Shown here one piece after another: positions 1 to 7,377 of a stretch of DNA of 64,000 nt. Both the position numbers and the translations under genes were made by a program. The notes under the pieces are model-generated. The model did not search any database and was not told the DNA's origin. It saw nothing but the letters and a program-made list of their open reading frames with translations. The DNA lies in assembly GCF_002024805.1 (NCBI RefSeq), contig NZ_CP014337.1, positions 3,534,001-3,598,000 on the forward strand, in the 5' to 3' direction. Origin of the DNA: Elizabethkingia bruuniana (GTDB lineage: Bacteria > Bacteroidota > Bacteroidia > Flavobacteriales > Weeksellaceae). Every line of letters begins with the position of its first letter. The stretch's first letter is position 1.

Positions 1-1004
1 TTTATGGTTCCCAATATATTAACTGGAATTCCTGCATTAATTGGAGTTCTGGTATCTCCTTTAGCATAAAGAGGAACTGTATTCTTCATAACCTTCGTCT
101 CATTCTCCTTAGTATGCTTATCATTGAATTTAAGCGCTACATATGGCTTGTTGGTCTGGCCGGTTATCATTTCACCTAAGGCAACTGCAGTTTCTACAGA
201 TCCTCCACCATTATACCTCAAATCCAATATTAACTCCGTAACATTATCTTGTTTCATTTTGGCAAACTCATCATTTAACTCTCCATTATAGTCTGCTTTA
301 AAACCATTGTATGCTAAATAAGCTATATTTTTACCATTCATTTTAAAAAGCTTATACGGAATCACAGGATTTTCATTCATATCAACTTTTGATAAAGTAA
401 CGTCCCTTGGGTTACTAAGCACTATTAAATTTTTTTCATCTCTAGTAGCTTTCTCAATAGTAATGGTGTAGCTATCATTTCGTAAACCTGCATAATTACT
501 TGTATTAAGTTTACTTCCGCCAATCTTAGTAATTGCATCGCCTCTTTTTACTCCTTGCTGATCTGCAGGAGATCCGGGAACAACATAATTCACTAATCCA
601 ATAAGACTTCCTGTATTATCTGTAGAAAAAATAGTATAGTTTAATCCTGAACTTTTATCTGCAGCATTAAGACCGGCCAAAGCCTTTTCTTGTATTACAC
701 CGTTATTTTCAATCCAAGAGAACCTGTCAATTACTGGGTATTGATAAAGCAAATCGTAAAATAATTTATCCGGAGACTTTCCATTAACAAGCTTAAAGTA
801 TTCAGCCGTTTTATTATATCCATCTGCAAGTACCGAAACATCTTTCTGCCAATAATACCAAGAATTAAGTCCTTTCCATACAAAATCATTCTCAGGAGTT
901 GAAGTTCCATTACCATTATCTGTCGATATAGTATCTCTTGTGCAAGATGTAAAAAAGAGAAGTCCTATTAAAGAAACTAAGGATAATTTATTTAAATTTT
1001 TCAT
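1..1004 (-). CDS. S41-family peptidase lipoprotein (C-terminus beyond window)
   Basis: The frame stays open from an ATG at 1004 to the window edge, giving about 334 residues. The N-terminus is a lipoprotein signal ending LLFFTSC, so an outer-membrane or periplasmic lipoprotein is expected. A PDZ-like stretch (NYVVPGSPADQQG, GVKRGDAI) is followed by the start of the S41 protease fold (LILDLRYNGGG). The catalytic Ser/Lys part would lie outside the window. It closely resembles the next gene (1037-2503) along its length, so the two are tandem paralogs. Processing of exported proteins or peptides is the family role; the substrate is unknown. Confidence 0.85.
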   Translation of the reverse strand, partial: MKNLNKLSLVSLIGLLFFTSCTRDTISTDNGNGTSTPENDFVWKGLNSWYYWQKDVSVLADGYNKTAEYFKLVNGKSPDKLFYDLLYQYPVIDRFSWIENNGVIQEKALAGLNAADKSSGLNYTIFSTDNTGSLIGLVNYVVPGSPADQQGVKRGDAITKIGGSKLNTSNYAGLRNDSYTITIEKATRDEKNLIVLSNPRDVTLSKVDMNENPVIPYKLFKMNGKNIAYLAYNGFKADYNGELNDEFAKMKQDNVTELILDLRYNGGGSVETAVALGEMITGQTNKPYVALKFNDKHTKENETKVMKNTVPLYAKGDTRTPINAGIPVNILGTI

Positions 1005-1036
1005 ATAAGAATAAGTTATAATTTGTGCTTGTTTAT

Positions 1037-2503
1037 TTATCTATTTTTAGGTTTCGTATATACATCTGTACCGAAAGGAGTCATCGTTCTTTTACTGGCA
1101 ATAAAAGAATCAGCTCCGGAAGCAAGAGAATAAGCACCACGGCTTCTTGTAGAGGCTATTGCACTAGCTGCAGATGGCTGGAGCTGTCCTGTCGCTAATT
1201 TTATGGCACTGTCTAGGGCGGCATCTGATCTGTCACCAAACTCTTTAAGTTGTCCGGCATATTGTGCAGGCTGAATAACATAGTTTGGCAGTAATCCACC
1301 TTTCGATCCCACTTGTGGCGCTACACGATCTTTATTGTAGTATGCAAATGTAATAGGCTGTAATGCCCAGTTATGAGACAAATTTCTTCCTGCAGAGGAA
1401 TACATCGTCGGAGAGTCATATATCGTATTAGATCCTACAAACTTACCATAAGTTTCCTCTCCTACTGTAATTACACTGATATAGCGGCGCAGACAGTCTA
1501 TCGTCAGTTCACTTGCCGATGCAGTTCCACCACTTGTAAGAACATAAATTTTACTCAGATTTAAACTACCCGCTTCTGAACCTAAATATTTAGTCTCATT
1601 TTCTTCCAGATGTTTCTTATTAAAATCCATAATAACAAACGGAGAATTTGAGAACTGACCGGTTATAAGGCCACCAAGTGATACCGCCGTATCTACAAAG
1701 CCTCCACCATTATATCTTAAATCCAAAATAAGATCTGTAACTCCCTGGCTTTTTAAATTTCCAAATGCTGTAACAAGTTCACTATTACTATTCTGAAATG
1801 CGTTGTAAACAAGATAACCAATCTTTTTATTGCCTTCTGTAAAAACCTGTTGAGCGGCAACCGCATGCTCTACAAGATTATCCACAGCTGTAAGTGTAAT
1901 TGCAGGCTTTTCACCGGTAGTTGTTATTACACCAGAGCCAGGATCTCCACTAGCACTCTGAGCAAAAGTAACACTGAAACTATCACTTAATAGCTGGCCA
2001 TAATTAAAATTGTTAAGAATTGCTCCATTAACCCTTGTAATAACATCTCCTCTTTTAATTCCCGCTGTATAAGCTGGAGAGTTTGGAACAACATAATTTA
2101 CAATACCCACTTTTGTATCTCCGTTCGGAACTTTAGAATAAATTGTAAAATCCATTCCGTTGCTTTTAGATACTCCATTAGAATTTGCTAATTGCTTATC
2201 TATATCAGATATAATCCATGAATTTCTATCAATAGTTCTGTACTGATAAAGAAGACTGTAAAATAAAGCATCCGGCGTTTTACTATTGATAGTGCTCACA
2301 TATTGTGCAGAATTTTTAAAACTATCTGCAAGTTCCGGAACTTTTTCCTGCCAGTAATACCAGGAATTGAGCCCTCTCCAAACAAAATCATTCTCCTCTT
2401 TTGCCTTTTCAGGTTCCACAGGATCCGGATTATTTCTGTTACATGAAGTAAGAAGCATTGCCCCGGTAACAGAAACAAACAATAATTTATTTATAAATCT
2501 CAT
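1037..2503 (-). CDS. S41-family C-terminal-processing-like peptidase, lipoprotein
   Basis: 488 residues. A type II signal (AMLLTSC) predicts a lipid-anchored exported protein. A PDZ domain lies around residues 125-150 (VVPNSPAYTAGIKRGDVI) and the S41 catalytic core follows: LDLRYNGGG, then GGTASASE with the nucleophilic Ser near residues 329-331, and Lys354 in TYGKF as the general base. All key residues seem intact. The gene lies 32 nt downstream of the start of its partial paralog (1-1004), on the same strand. S41 proteases cut exported proteins near the C-terminus; the target here is not known. Confidence 0.88.
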   Translation of the reverse strand: MRFINKLLFVSVTGAMLLTSCNRNNPDPVEPEKAKEENDFVWRGLNSWYYWQEKVPELADSFKNSAQYVSTINSKTPDALFYSLLYQYRTIDRNSWIISDIDKQLANSNGVSKSNGMDFTIYSKVPNGDTKVGIVNYVVPNSPAYTAGIKRGDVITRVNGAILNNFNYGQLLSDSFSVTFAQSASGDPGSGVITTTGEKPAITLTAVDNLVEHAVAAQQVFTEGNKKIGYLVYNAFQNSNSELVTAFGNLKSQGVTDLILDLRYNGGGFVDTAVSLGGLITGQFSNSPFVIMDFNKKHLEENETKYLGSEAGSLNLSKIYVLTSGGTASASELTIDCLRRYISVITVGEETYGKFVGSNTIYDSPTMYSSAGRNLSHNWALQPITFAYYNKDRVAPQVGSKGGLLPNYVIQPAQYAGQLKEFGDRSDAALDSAIKLATGQLQPSAASAIASTRSRGAYSLASGADSFIASKRTMTPFGTDVYTKPKNR

Positions 2504-2547
2504 ATTTTTCAGGTAGATTTGTTTATCTTAAATCCAAAATTAAAAGT

Positions 2548-2931
2548 ATGAAAAACAGATTAATATACAGCTTATTTTTTTTAGGCGCTATATTTTTCAT
2601 TTGCGAATCTTGTAAGAATAATGTTCCAAATGATACCAGGGATGTAAAAAATGCCACCTACAAAATGTATGACATTGGCGGAGAAAGGGGCTACAATGTG
2701 ACTTTTGATGTTACCGGTAAGGGAGCAGAACCTGTTGCTGTAATCATTAACCGCATCAGAAAAGAAATAAATCCATCCGATAAAAAAGACAATACTTACC
2801 ACATTAATGTTATTGCCGAGACCAGAAAAATACATGGCTACAGACCGCAAGGAACATCACAGGAAAACGGAATTATTTACAAAGTAAATTATACAGAATA
2901 TTTCAAACCTGTGAAATTTACATTAAAATAA
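2548..2931 (+). CDS. small lipoprotein, unknown function
   Basis: 127 residues with a signal peptide and lipobox (FFICESC), then a beta-rich, charged region (GYNVTFDVTGKG near residues 49-60). No family recognised. It is divergent from the S41 gene with only 44 nt between starts and is closed by a clear hairpin terminator at 2945-2972, so it is probably a single-gene transcript. Confidence 0.7.
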   Translation: MKNRLIYSLFFLGAIFFICESCKNNVPNDTRDVKNATYKMYDIGGERGYNVTFDVTGKGAEPVAVIINRIRKEINPSDKKDNTYHINVIAETRKIHGYRPQGTSQENGIIYKVNYTEYFKPVKFTLK

Positions 2932-2944
2932 GTGCCATATCTGT

Positions 2945-2972
2945 AAGGAACATTCAAAATGTTCCTTTTTTT
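2945..2972 (+). terminator. intrinsic terminator after small lipoprotein
   Basis: A 10-bp perfect stem (AAGGAACATT at 2945-2954 with AATGTTCCTT at 2958-2967), a 3-nt loop and a T-run to 2972. Confidence 0.8.
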
Positions 2973-2975
2973 GTC

Positions 2976-2983
2976 TAATTTTG
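2976..2983 (+). promoter_or_regulatory. putative -7 box for the sulfatase gene
   Basis: TAATTTTG matches the Bacteroidota -7 consensus TAnnTTTG, 17 nt upstream of the ATG at 3001. No clear TTG box is visible at -33. Confidence 0.4.
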
Positions 2984-3000
2984 GGATATAAAACTATTTC

Positions 3001-5082
3001 ATGTATCTAAAAAGGTTACAGCCATTTTTCTGTCTTGGGGCATTGTATATTCTGGTGTCTTTTATTTTAAGATTCGTTTTTATTTTCCATCCTATTACAA
3101 CGAGTAATTTTAGTATTTGGGAATGTACTAAAGTGCTGTCGATAGGTTTGGTTAATGATTTTTTCATCTTTGTCCTGGCCAGCTCATTATTTGTTCTTTA
3201 TACACTTTTCCTCTCTGATTCTAAATACAGTAAACCCTGGGGAAAAATCATTCTTGCCATTTTTGTTCTGGCAATTTTATACGTAGCTTTTTATCCTAAT
3301 AACATTTTCAAACAGTACGGAGGATCGGTTTCAGAGATTGTACTAGCATTTTTAGGCATCAAGACGCTATTATTTGCCTTAATGCTTTTCCTTCCCCGAC
3401 AGAGATTCGCCATCCGAAATATTCTGTATTTCTTTGCAATTTTTCTGTATGTATTGCTTATTATTTTCAATGCTGTTAGTGAATACTTCTTCTGGAATGA
3501 ATTTGGAGTCCGCTATAACTTTATTGCAGTAGACTACCTTATCTACACCAATGAGGTAATCGGCAACATTATGGAGTCCTATCCTATTGTTCCTTTATTC
3601 TCCATAATAATTGCCGTAACATCAATTATTACATGGCTTATCTATAAAAGAACAAAAGAAAACCTTGTAGAGCTCCCTACATTTAAACAAAAACTTGTTC
3701 TATTATTCTCTTATCTTGTATTAGCAACTGGTTGTTATTTTTTAATAGCACCTTTTCAGAAAATAAGAGATGATAACAATTTTGCCGAAGAGATCCAGTC
3801 TAATGGATTATATAAATTCTATTATGCATTTACGCATAGTGAACTGGATTACTTTAAATTCTATCCAACACTGGCTGAAAATAAAGCTGAAAAACTGTAT
3901 CTGTCACAGTTTGTTCCGCCAACTATGCCAATGCCTGTTACAAGTGATTCTATAGAACAGCATAAGAATGTGGTTTTGATTTCCATAGAAAGTCTTTCAG
4001 CAGATTTTATGCAACACTACGGAAATAAAGATAAGATCACCCCTTTCCTGGATAGTCTGGCTAACAAAAGTTTAATGTTTACCAATCTATACGCTACAGG
4101 TAACAGAACTGTTCGCGGATTAGAAGCACTTACGCTGAATATTCCGCCAACTGCCGGAGAAAGTATTGTAAAAAGAGAAAATAATAAAAATAAATTTTCC
4201 ACAGGAAGCCTTTTCAAATCCAAAGGTTATCATGTAAAATTCCTATATGGTGGCTATAGCTATTTCGATAATATGGAAGATTTTTTCAAAGGAAATGGCT
4301 ATGATATTGTTGACAGAAATAACTTTAAACCAGAAGAAATAAGCTTTGCCAATGTTTGGGGTGTTGCTGATGAAGATATGGCTAAAAAAGCTATCCAGGT
4401 GATGAATCAGGAAGCCCAAACCGGAAAGCCTTTCTTTAATCATTGGATGACGGTAAGTAACCACCGTCCGTTTACTTATCCTGATGGCAGAATTGACATT
4501 TCGGGAACCGCAAAATCCCGTGATGGAGGTGTTAAATATACTGATTACTCTCTTCGGAAGTTTTTCGAGATGGCTAAAAAGCAATCCTGGTATAACAATA
4601 CAGTCTTTGTTATTGTCGCCGATCACTGTGCATCCAGTGCAGGTAAAACAGAGCTTCCAATGGATAAATACCGTATCCCTGCTATGGTTTACGTTCCGGA
4701 CGGATCTGTACAACCTCAGCAGTTCGGTAAACTAATGTCACAAATCGATTTAATGCCAACTGTATTTGGACTTTTAAATTTCAATTATACTTCAAAATTC
4801 CTGGGACAGGATGTTCTGAAACCAGCTTATATACCGAGAGCTTATGTAGCAACCTATCAGGATCTGGGTTATATAAAGGATAATTATTTAACCATTATCT
4901 CTCCAACCAGAAAAGTAAAACAGTACCAACTACAACAAAAACCTTCAGACCTACCGGCTGAGTTTAATATTTACTATGAAGAAATACCGGTAAAACAGCC
5001 AAAACAACCATTTGTAGATGAAACAATTGCAACTTATGAAACGGTTTCCAAATGGCTAAAGGAAAATAAACTGAACAGATAA
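3001..5082 (+). CDS. LTA synthase-like sulfatase-fold membrane protein
   Basis: 693 residues. About five hydrophobic segments fill the first 230 residues, followed by an extracytoplasmic sulfatase/alkaline-phosphatase fold. Visible active-site elements are Glu330 in ISIESLSA, the probable Thr370 nucleophile in GNRTVRGLEAL, and Asp541/His542 in VADHCA. The layout matches LtaS/MdoB-type phosphoglycerol or phosphoethanolamine transferases. Gram-negative Bacteroidota lack classical LTA, so the likely job is decorating an envelope lipid or glycan; that is inference. A short intergenic region with a possible promoter leads to the metallopeptidase gene. Confidence 0.85.
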   Translation: MYLKRLQPFFCLGALYILVSFILRFVFIFHPITTSNFSIWECTKVLSIGLVNDFFIFVLASSLFVLYTLFLSDSKYSKPWGKIILAIFVLAILYVAFYPNNIFKQYGGSVSEIVLAFLGIKTLLFALMLFLPRQRFAIRNILYFFAIFLYVLLIIFNAVSEYFFWNEFGVRYNFIAVDYLIYTNEVIGNIMESYPIVPLFSIIIAVTSIITWLIYKRTKENLVELPTFKQKLVLLFSYLVLATGCYFLIAPFQKIRDDNNFAEEIQSNGLYKFYYAFTHSELDYFKFYPTLAENKAEKLYLSQFVPPTMPMPVTSDSIEQHKNVVLISIESLSADFMQHYGNKDKITPFLDSLANKSLMFTNLYATGNRTVRGLEALTLNIPPTAGESIVKRENNKNKFSTGSLFKSKGYHVKFLYGGYSYFDNMEDFFKGNGYDIVDRNNFKPEEISFANVWGVADEDMAKKAIQVMNQEAQTGKPFFNHWMTVSNHRPFTYPDGRIDISGTAKSRDGGVKYTDYSLRKFFEMAKKQSWYNNTVFVIVADHCASSAGKTELPMDKYRIPAMVYVPDGSVQPQQFGKLMSQIDLMPTVFGLLNFNYTSKFLGQDVLKPAYIPRAYVATYQDLGYIKDNYLTIISPTRKVKQYQLQQKPSDLPAEFNIYYEEIPVKQPKQPFVDETIATYETVSKWLKENKLNR

Positions 5083-5117
5083 TTTTGTACTTTTAACATC
5101 ACAAAAAACAATAAAAA

Positions 5118-5981
5118 ATGAAATGGACTGACGAAAGAGGAGGAAATGTAGAAGACCGCCGCGGTATGGGCGGTGGTGGAATGATGGTTGGCGGTGGCTT
5201 AGGCACTCTGATCATTGCCGCTATTATATTCTTCCTGGGCGGAGATCCTTCTGCTATACTTAATTCCGGAGGCTCTGCAACTCCTGTACGTACAGAACAA
5301 CGCCAGCCATCCAGTGAACAGGATAAACAGCTCTACGAACTGGTAAGCATGCTGGATGCGTGGAATACTAAGACATGGACACAAATCTTCCAAGAAAATG
5401 GAATGAAATATGTTGCTCCCAAAATTATCATGTTCAGTAACAGTACAAATTCCGGATGTGGTCCTGCTCAATCTGCCATGGGGCCTTTTTACTGTCCGGC
5501 AGATCAGTCTGTATATGTAGATATGAGCTTCTTTAATGAATTACAATCCCGATACGGAGCCAAGGTAAGTGAATTTACAGTTGCTTATGTTTTAGGGCAC
5601 GAGATAGGGCATCACGTACAGACTTTATTAGGAACAACACAGAAAGTAGATCAGTTAAGAAGAAGCGGGCGTTATTCGGAAGCAGAAATGAACCGTGTAT
5701 CTGTAGCCGTAGAATTACAAGCAGATTTTTATGCTGGTTTATGGGCTAAAAAGAACAACGAACGTGTTCAGGGAGGGATCCTGGAACCAGGAGATATTGA
5801 ATCTGCAGTAAGTGCTGCACAGGCAGTAGGAGATGATAATATCCAGAAGAGATCTTCAGGATATGTGAATCAGGAAAGCTTTACGCACGGATCATCTGCA
5901 CAGCGTGTAGAATGGTTTATGAAGGGTTACAATACCGGCGATATAAAACAAGGCGACACATTCAATGCTTTGCTACGATAA
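5118..5981 (+). CDS. neutral zinc metallopeptidase (YpfJ family)
   Basis: 287 residues. The start MKWTDERG is followed by a glycine-rich stretch and one membrane segment around residues 28-43, placing the catalytic domain outside the cytoplasm. The HEIGHH zinc motif begins at His161, with a third-ligand region further on (VELQADFYAG). Length and arrangement match the YpfJ/PF04228 family, whose substrates are unknown. A strong terminator closes the gene at 5984-6011. A TAATTTTG box overlapping the previous stop codon (5080-5087) may give it its own promoter. Confidence 0.88.
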   Translation: MKWTDERGGNVEDRRGMGGGGMMVGGGLGTLIIAAIIFFLGGDPSAILNSGGSATPVRTEQRQPSSEQDKQLYELVSMLDAWNTKTWTQIFQENGMKYVAPKIIMFSNSTNSGCGPAQSAMGPFYCPADQSVYVDMSFFNELQSRYGAKVSEFTVAYVLGHEIGHHVQTLLGTTQKVDQLRRSGRYSEAEMNRVSVAVELQADFYAGLWAKKNNERVQGGILEPGDIESAVSAAQAVGDDNIQKRSSGYVNQESFTHGSSAQRVEWFMKGYNTGDIKQGDTFNALLR

Positions 5982-5983
5982 AT

Positions 5984-6011
5984 AAAAAAATCCTGCTTTC
6001 GCAGGATTTTT
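5984..6011 (+). terminator. intrinsic terminator after metallopeptidase
   Basis: AAAAATCCTGC (5986-5996) pairs perfectly with GCAGGATTTTT (6001-6011) around a TTTC loop. The A and T tracts make it usable in both directions. Confidence 0.8.
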
Positions 6012-6150
6012 ACTTTTCAAACCTTATCGGTTTATTTTTTATCAAACATGCTTCCTGAATAGGGGTACAAACAAAATTCACAAAAAGTGAGGCTGTCCAA
6101 ACTTTTCGGATAGCATCTTACTTTTCAAACCTTATAGGTTTATTTTCTAT
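6011..6150. repeat. pair of 32-nt direct repeats in a convergent intergenic region
   Basis: A 32-nt sequence beginning TACTTTTCAAACCTTAT occurs at 6011-6042 and 6119-6150 with two mismatches. Each copy contains a small AACC..GGTT dyad followed by T-rich sequence. Between them lies an imperfect hairpin (GTGAGGCTGTCC with GGATAGCATCTTAC). The convergent position between 5981 and 6147 suggests accessory terminators; the function is inferred. Confidence 0.6.
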
Positions 6151-6674
6151 GGTACTAGTCCAAATATTTTTGCATCTACAAATCTTCCTTTTTCAAAGAA
6201 GAAATCTTTAAGCAATCCTTCTTCTTTAAAATGCAGTTTCAGCAATAGCCTCTCTGAAGCAAGATTATCGGGGTCAGTGAACGCTTCTACTCTATGGATA
6301 TTCATTTCTGAAAAAGCATAAGGAAGGATAGCAGCTATTGCTTCTTCCATATAATGTTTTCGCCAGTATAAAGGATTCAGCTCATACCCCATCTCTATTT
6401 TAAAATGCTCGTGAGCCCAGTTATGATAACCACAGGTTCCGATCATCTTAGCATTTTCTTTTAGCTGAATTGCCCAGCGGATGCCGCTCTTATTGTCAAA
6501 GCTTTTATTAAAATCCTGAATCAGTTTTTCTGCTTCGTCAACCCCTTTAAAAGTATACAGATCGTAATACTCTGTAACCTCATCTTTCGAGAAGTATTCA
6601 AACATATCTTCGGCATCGGCCTGAGTAAGTTGACGCAGAATAAGTCTTTCGGTTTCTAAAACAGGAAATTCCAT
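6147..6674 (-). CDS. GNAT-family acetyltransferase (RimJ/RimL-like)
   Basis: 175 residues. The N-terminus LETERLILRQL and the later segments GYELNPLYWRKHYMEEA and VEAFTDPDNLASERLL are typical of RimJ/RimL-type N-acetyltransferases, which move acetyl from acetyl-CoA to protein N-termini or small amines. The substrate cannot be told. Its ATG overlaps the TAA of the methyltransferase gene by one base (TAATG), so the two are translationally coupled. Confidence 0.85.
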   Translation of the reverse strand: MEFPVLETERLILRQLTQADAEDMFEYFSKDEVTEYYDLYTFKGVDEAEKLIQDFNKSFDNKSGIRWAIQLKENAKMIGTCGYHNWAHEHFKIEMGYELNPLYWRKHYMEEAIAAILPYAFSEMNIHRVEAFTDPDNLASERLLLKLHFKEEGLLKDFFFEKGRFVDAKIFGLVP

Positions 6675-7204
6675 TACTTCAGATTTTTAAAAAATTCCCA
6701 CATGATAATACCTGCACATACACTTACATTCAGCGAGTGCTTTGTTCCCATCTGTGGGATTTCAATAAAGCCATCACATAAAGCCAATGCTTCATCCGAT
6801 ACACCGTCTACTTCATTTCCCATAATCACCACGTACTTCTCGTCTTTGGAGATTACCTGCTCATTCAGAGCGATACTACCTGTAGTCTGCTCTATGGCTA
6901 AAATTTTATATCCCTCGGACTTTAGTTTTTGTAAAGCATCGGTTACATCTTTCTCATAATACCAGTCTACACTTTCAGTAGCTCCTAATGCTGCCTTATG
7001 AATCTCGCGATGTGGTGGCTGCGGCGTAATACCGCATAATACGACCTTCTCTATAATAAAAGCATCAGCTGTTCTGAATACTGCTCCTACATTGTTCATA
7101 CTACGGATACTATCCAACAGAACAATCACCGGAATTTTTTCCGATTGTTTAAAGGTTTCTATATCTACTCTGCCGAGTTCTTCCAGTTTTAACTTCTCTA
7201 CCAT
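6674..7204 (-). CDS. TrmH/SpoU-family RNA 2'-O-methyltransferase
   Basis: 176 residues, a single SPOUT domain. The three SpoU motifs are present: IRSMNNVGAVFRTADA (motif 1), VVIMGNEVDGVS (motif 2) and IPQMGTKHSLNVSVCAGI (motif 3), which form the trefoil-knot AdoMet site. It probably methylates a ribose in tRNA or rRNA; the exact nucleotide is unknown. It is first in a two-gene operon with the acetyltransferase. A TAAATTTG box on the minus strand (7233-7226) lies 22 nt upstream of its ATG. Confidence 0.88.
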   Translation of the reverse strand: MVEKLKLEELGRVDIETFKQSEKIPVIVLLDSIRSMNNVGAVFRTADAFIIEKVVLCGITPQPPHREIHKAALGATESVDWYYEKDVTDALQKLKSEGYKILAIEQTTGSIALNEQVISKDEKYVVIMGNEVDGVSDEALALCDGFIEIPQMGTKHSLNVSVCAGIIMWEFFKNLK

Positions 7205-7225
7205 GAAACTTCATTTTTCAGCTAC

Positions 7226-7233
7226 AAATTTAC
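7226..7233 (-). promoter_or_regulatory. putative -7 box for the TrmH-GNAT operon
   Basis: On the minus strand this reads TAAATTTG, fitting TAnnTTTG, 22 nt before the ATG at 7204. No TTG box at the expected distance. Confidence 0.4.
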
Positions 7234-7350
7234 AAAAAAGCTTATGGTACACAGGCACATTCCGGAATCTAAAATACCAGAAGTACAAAGTCATAAAATG
7301 TGAAAATGAGTTTTACAAAGAACAAACTTTCAAAGCCTGAATTTAATCCT

Positions 7351-7358
7351 TAAATTTG
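7351..7358 (+). promoter_or_regulatory. putative -7 box for mutS
   Basis: TAAATTTG fits the TAnnTTTG consensus, 19 nt upstream of the mutS ATG at 7378. No convincing TTG box upstream. Confidence 0.4.
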
Positions 7359-7377
7359 GGACCTATACCTATAAAAA

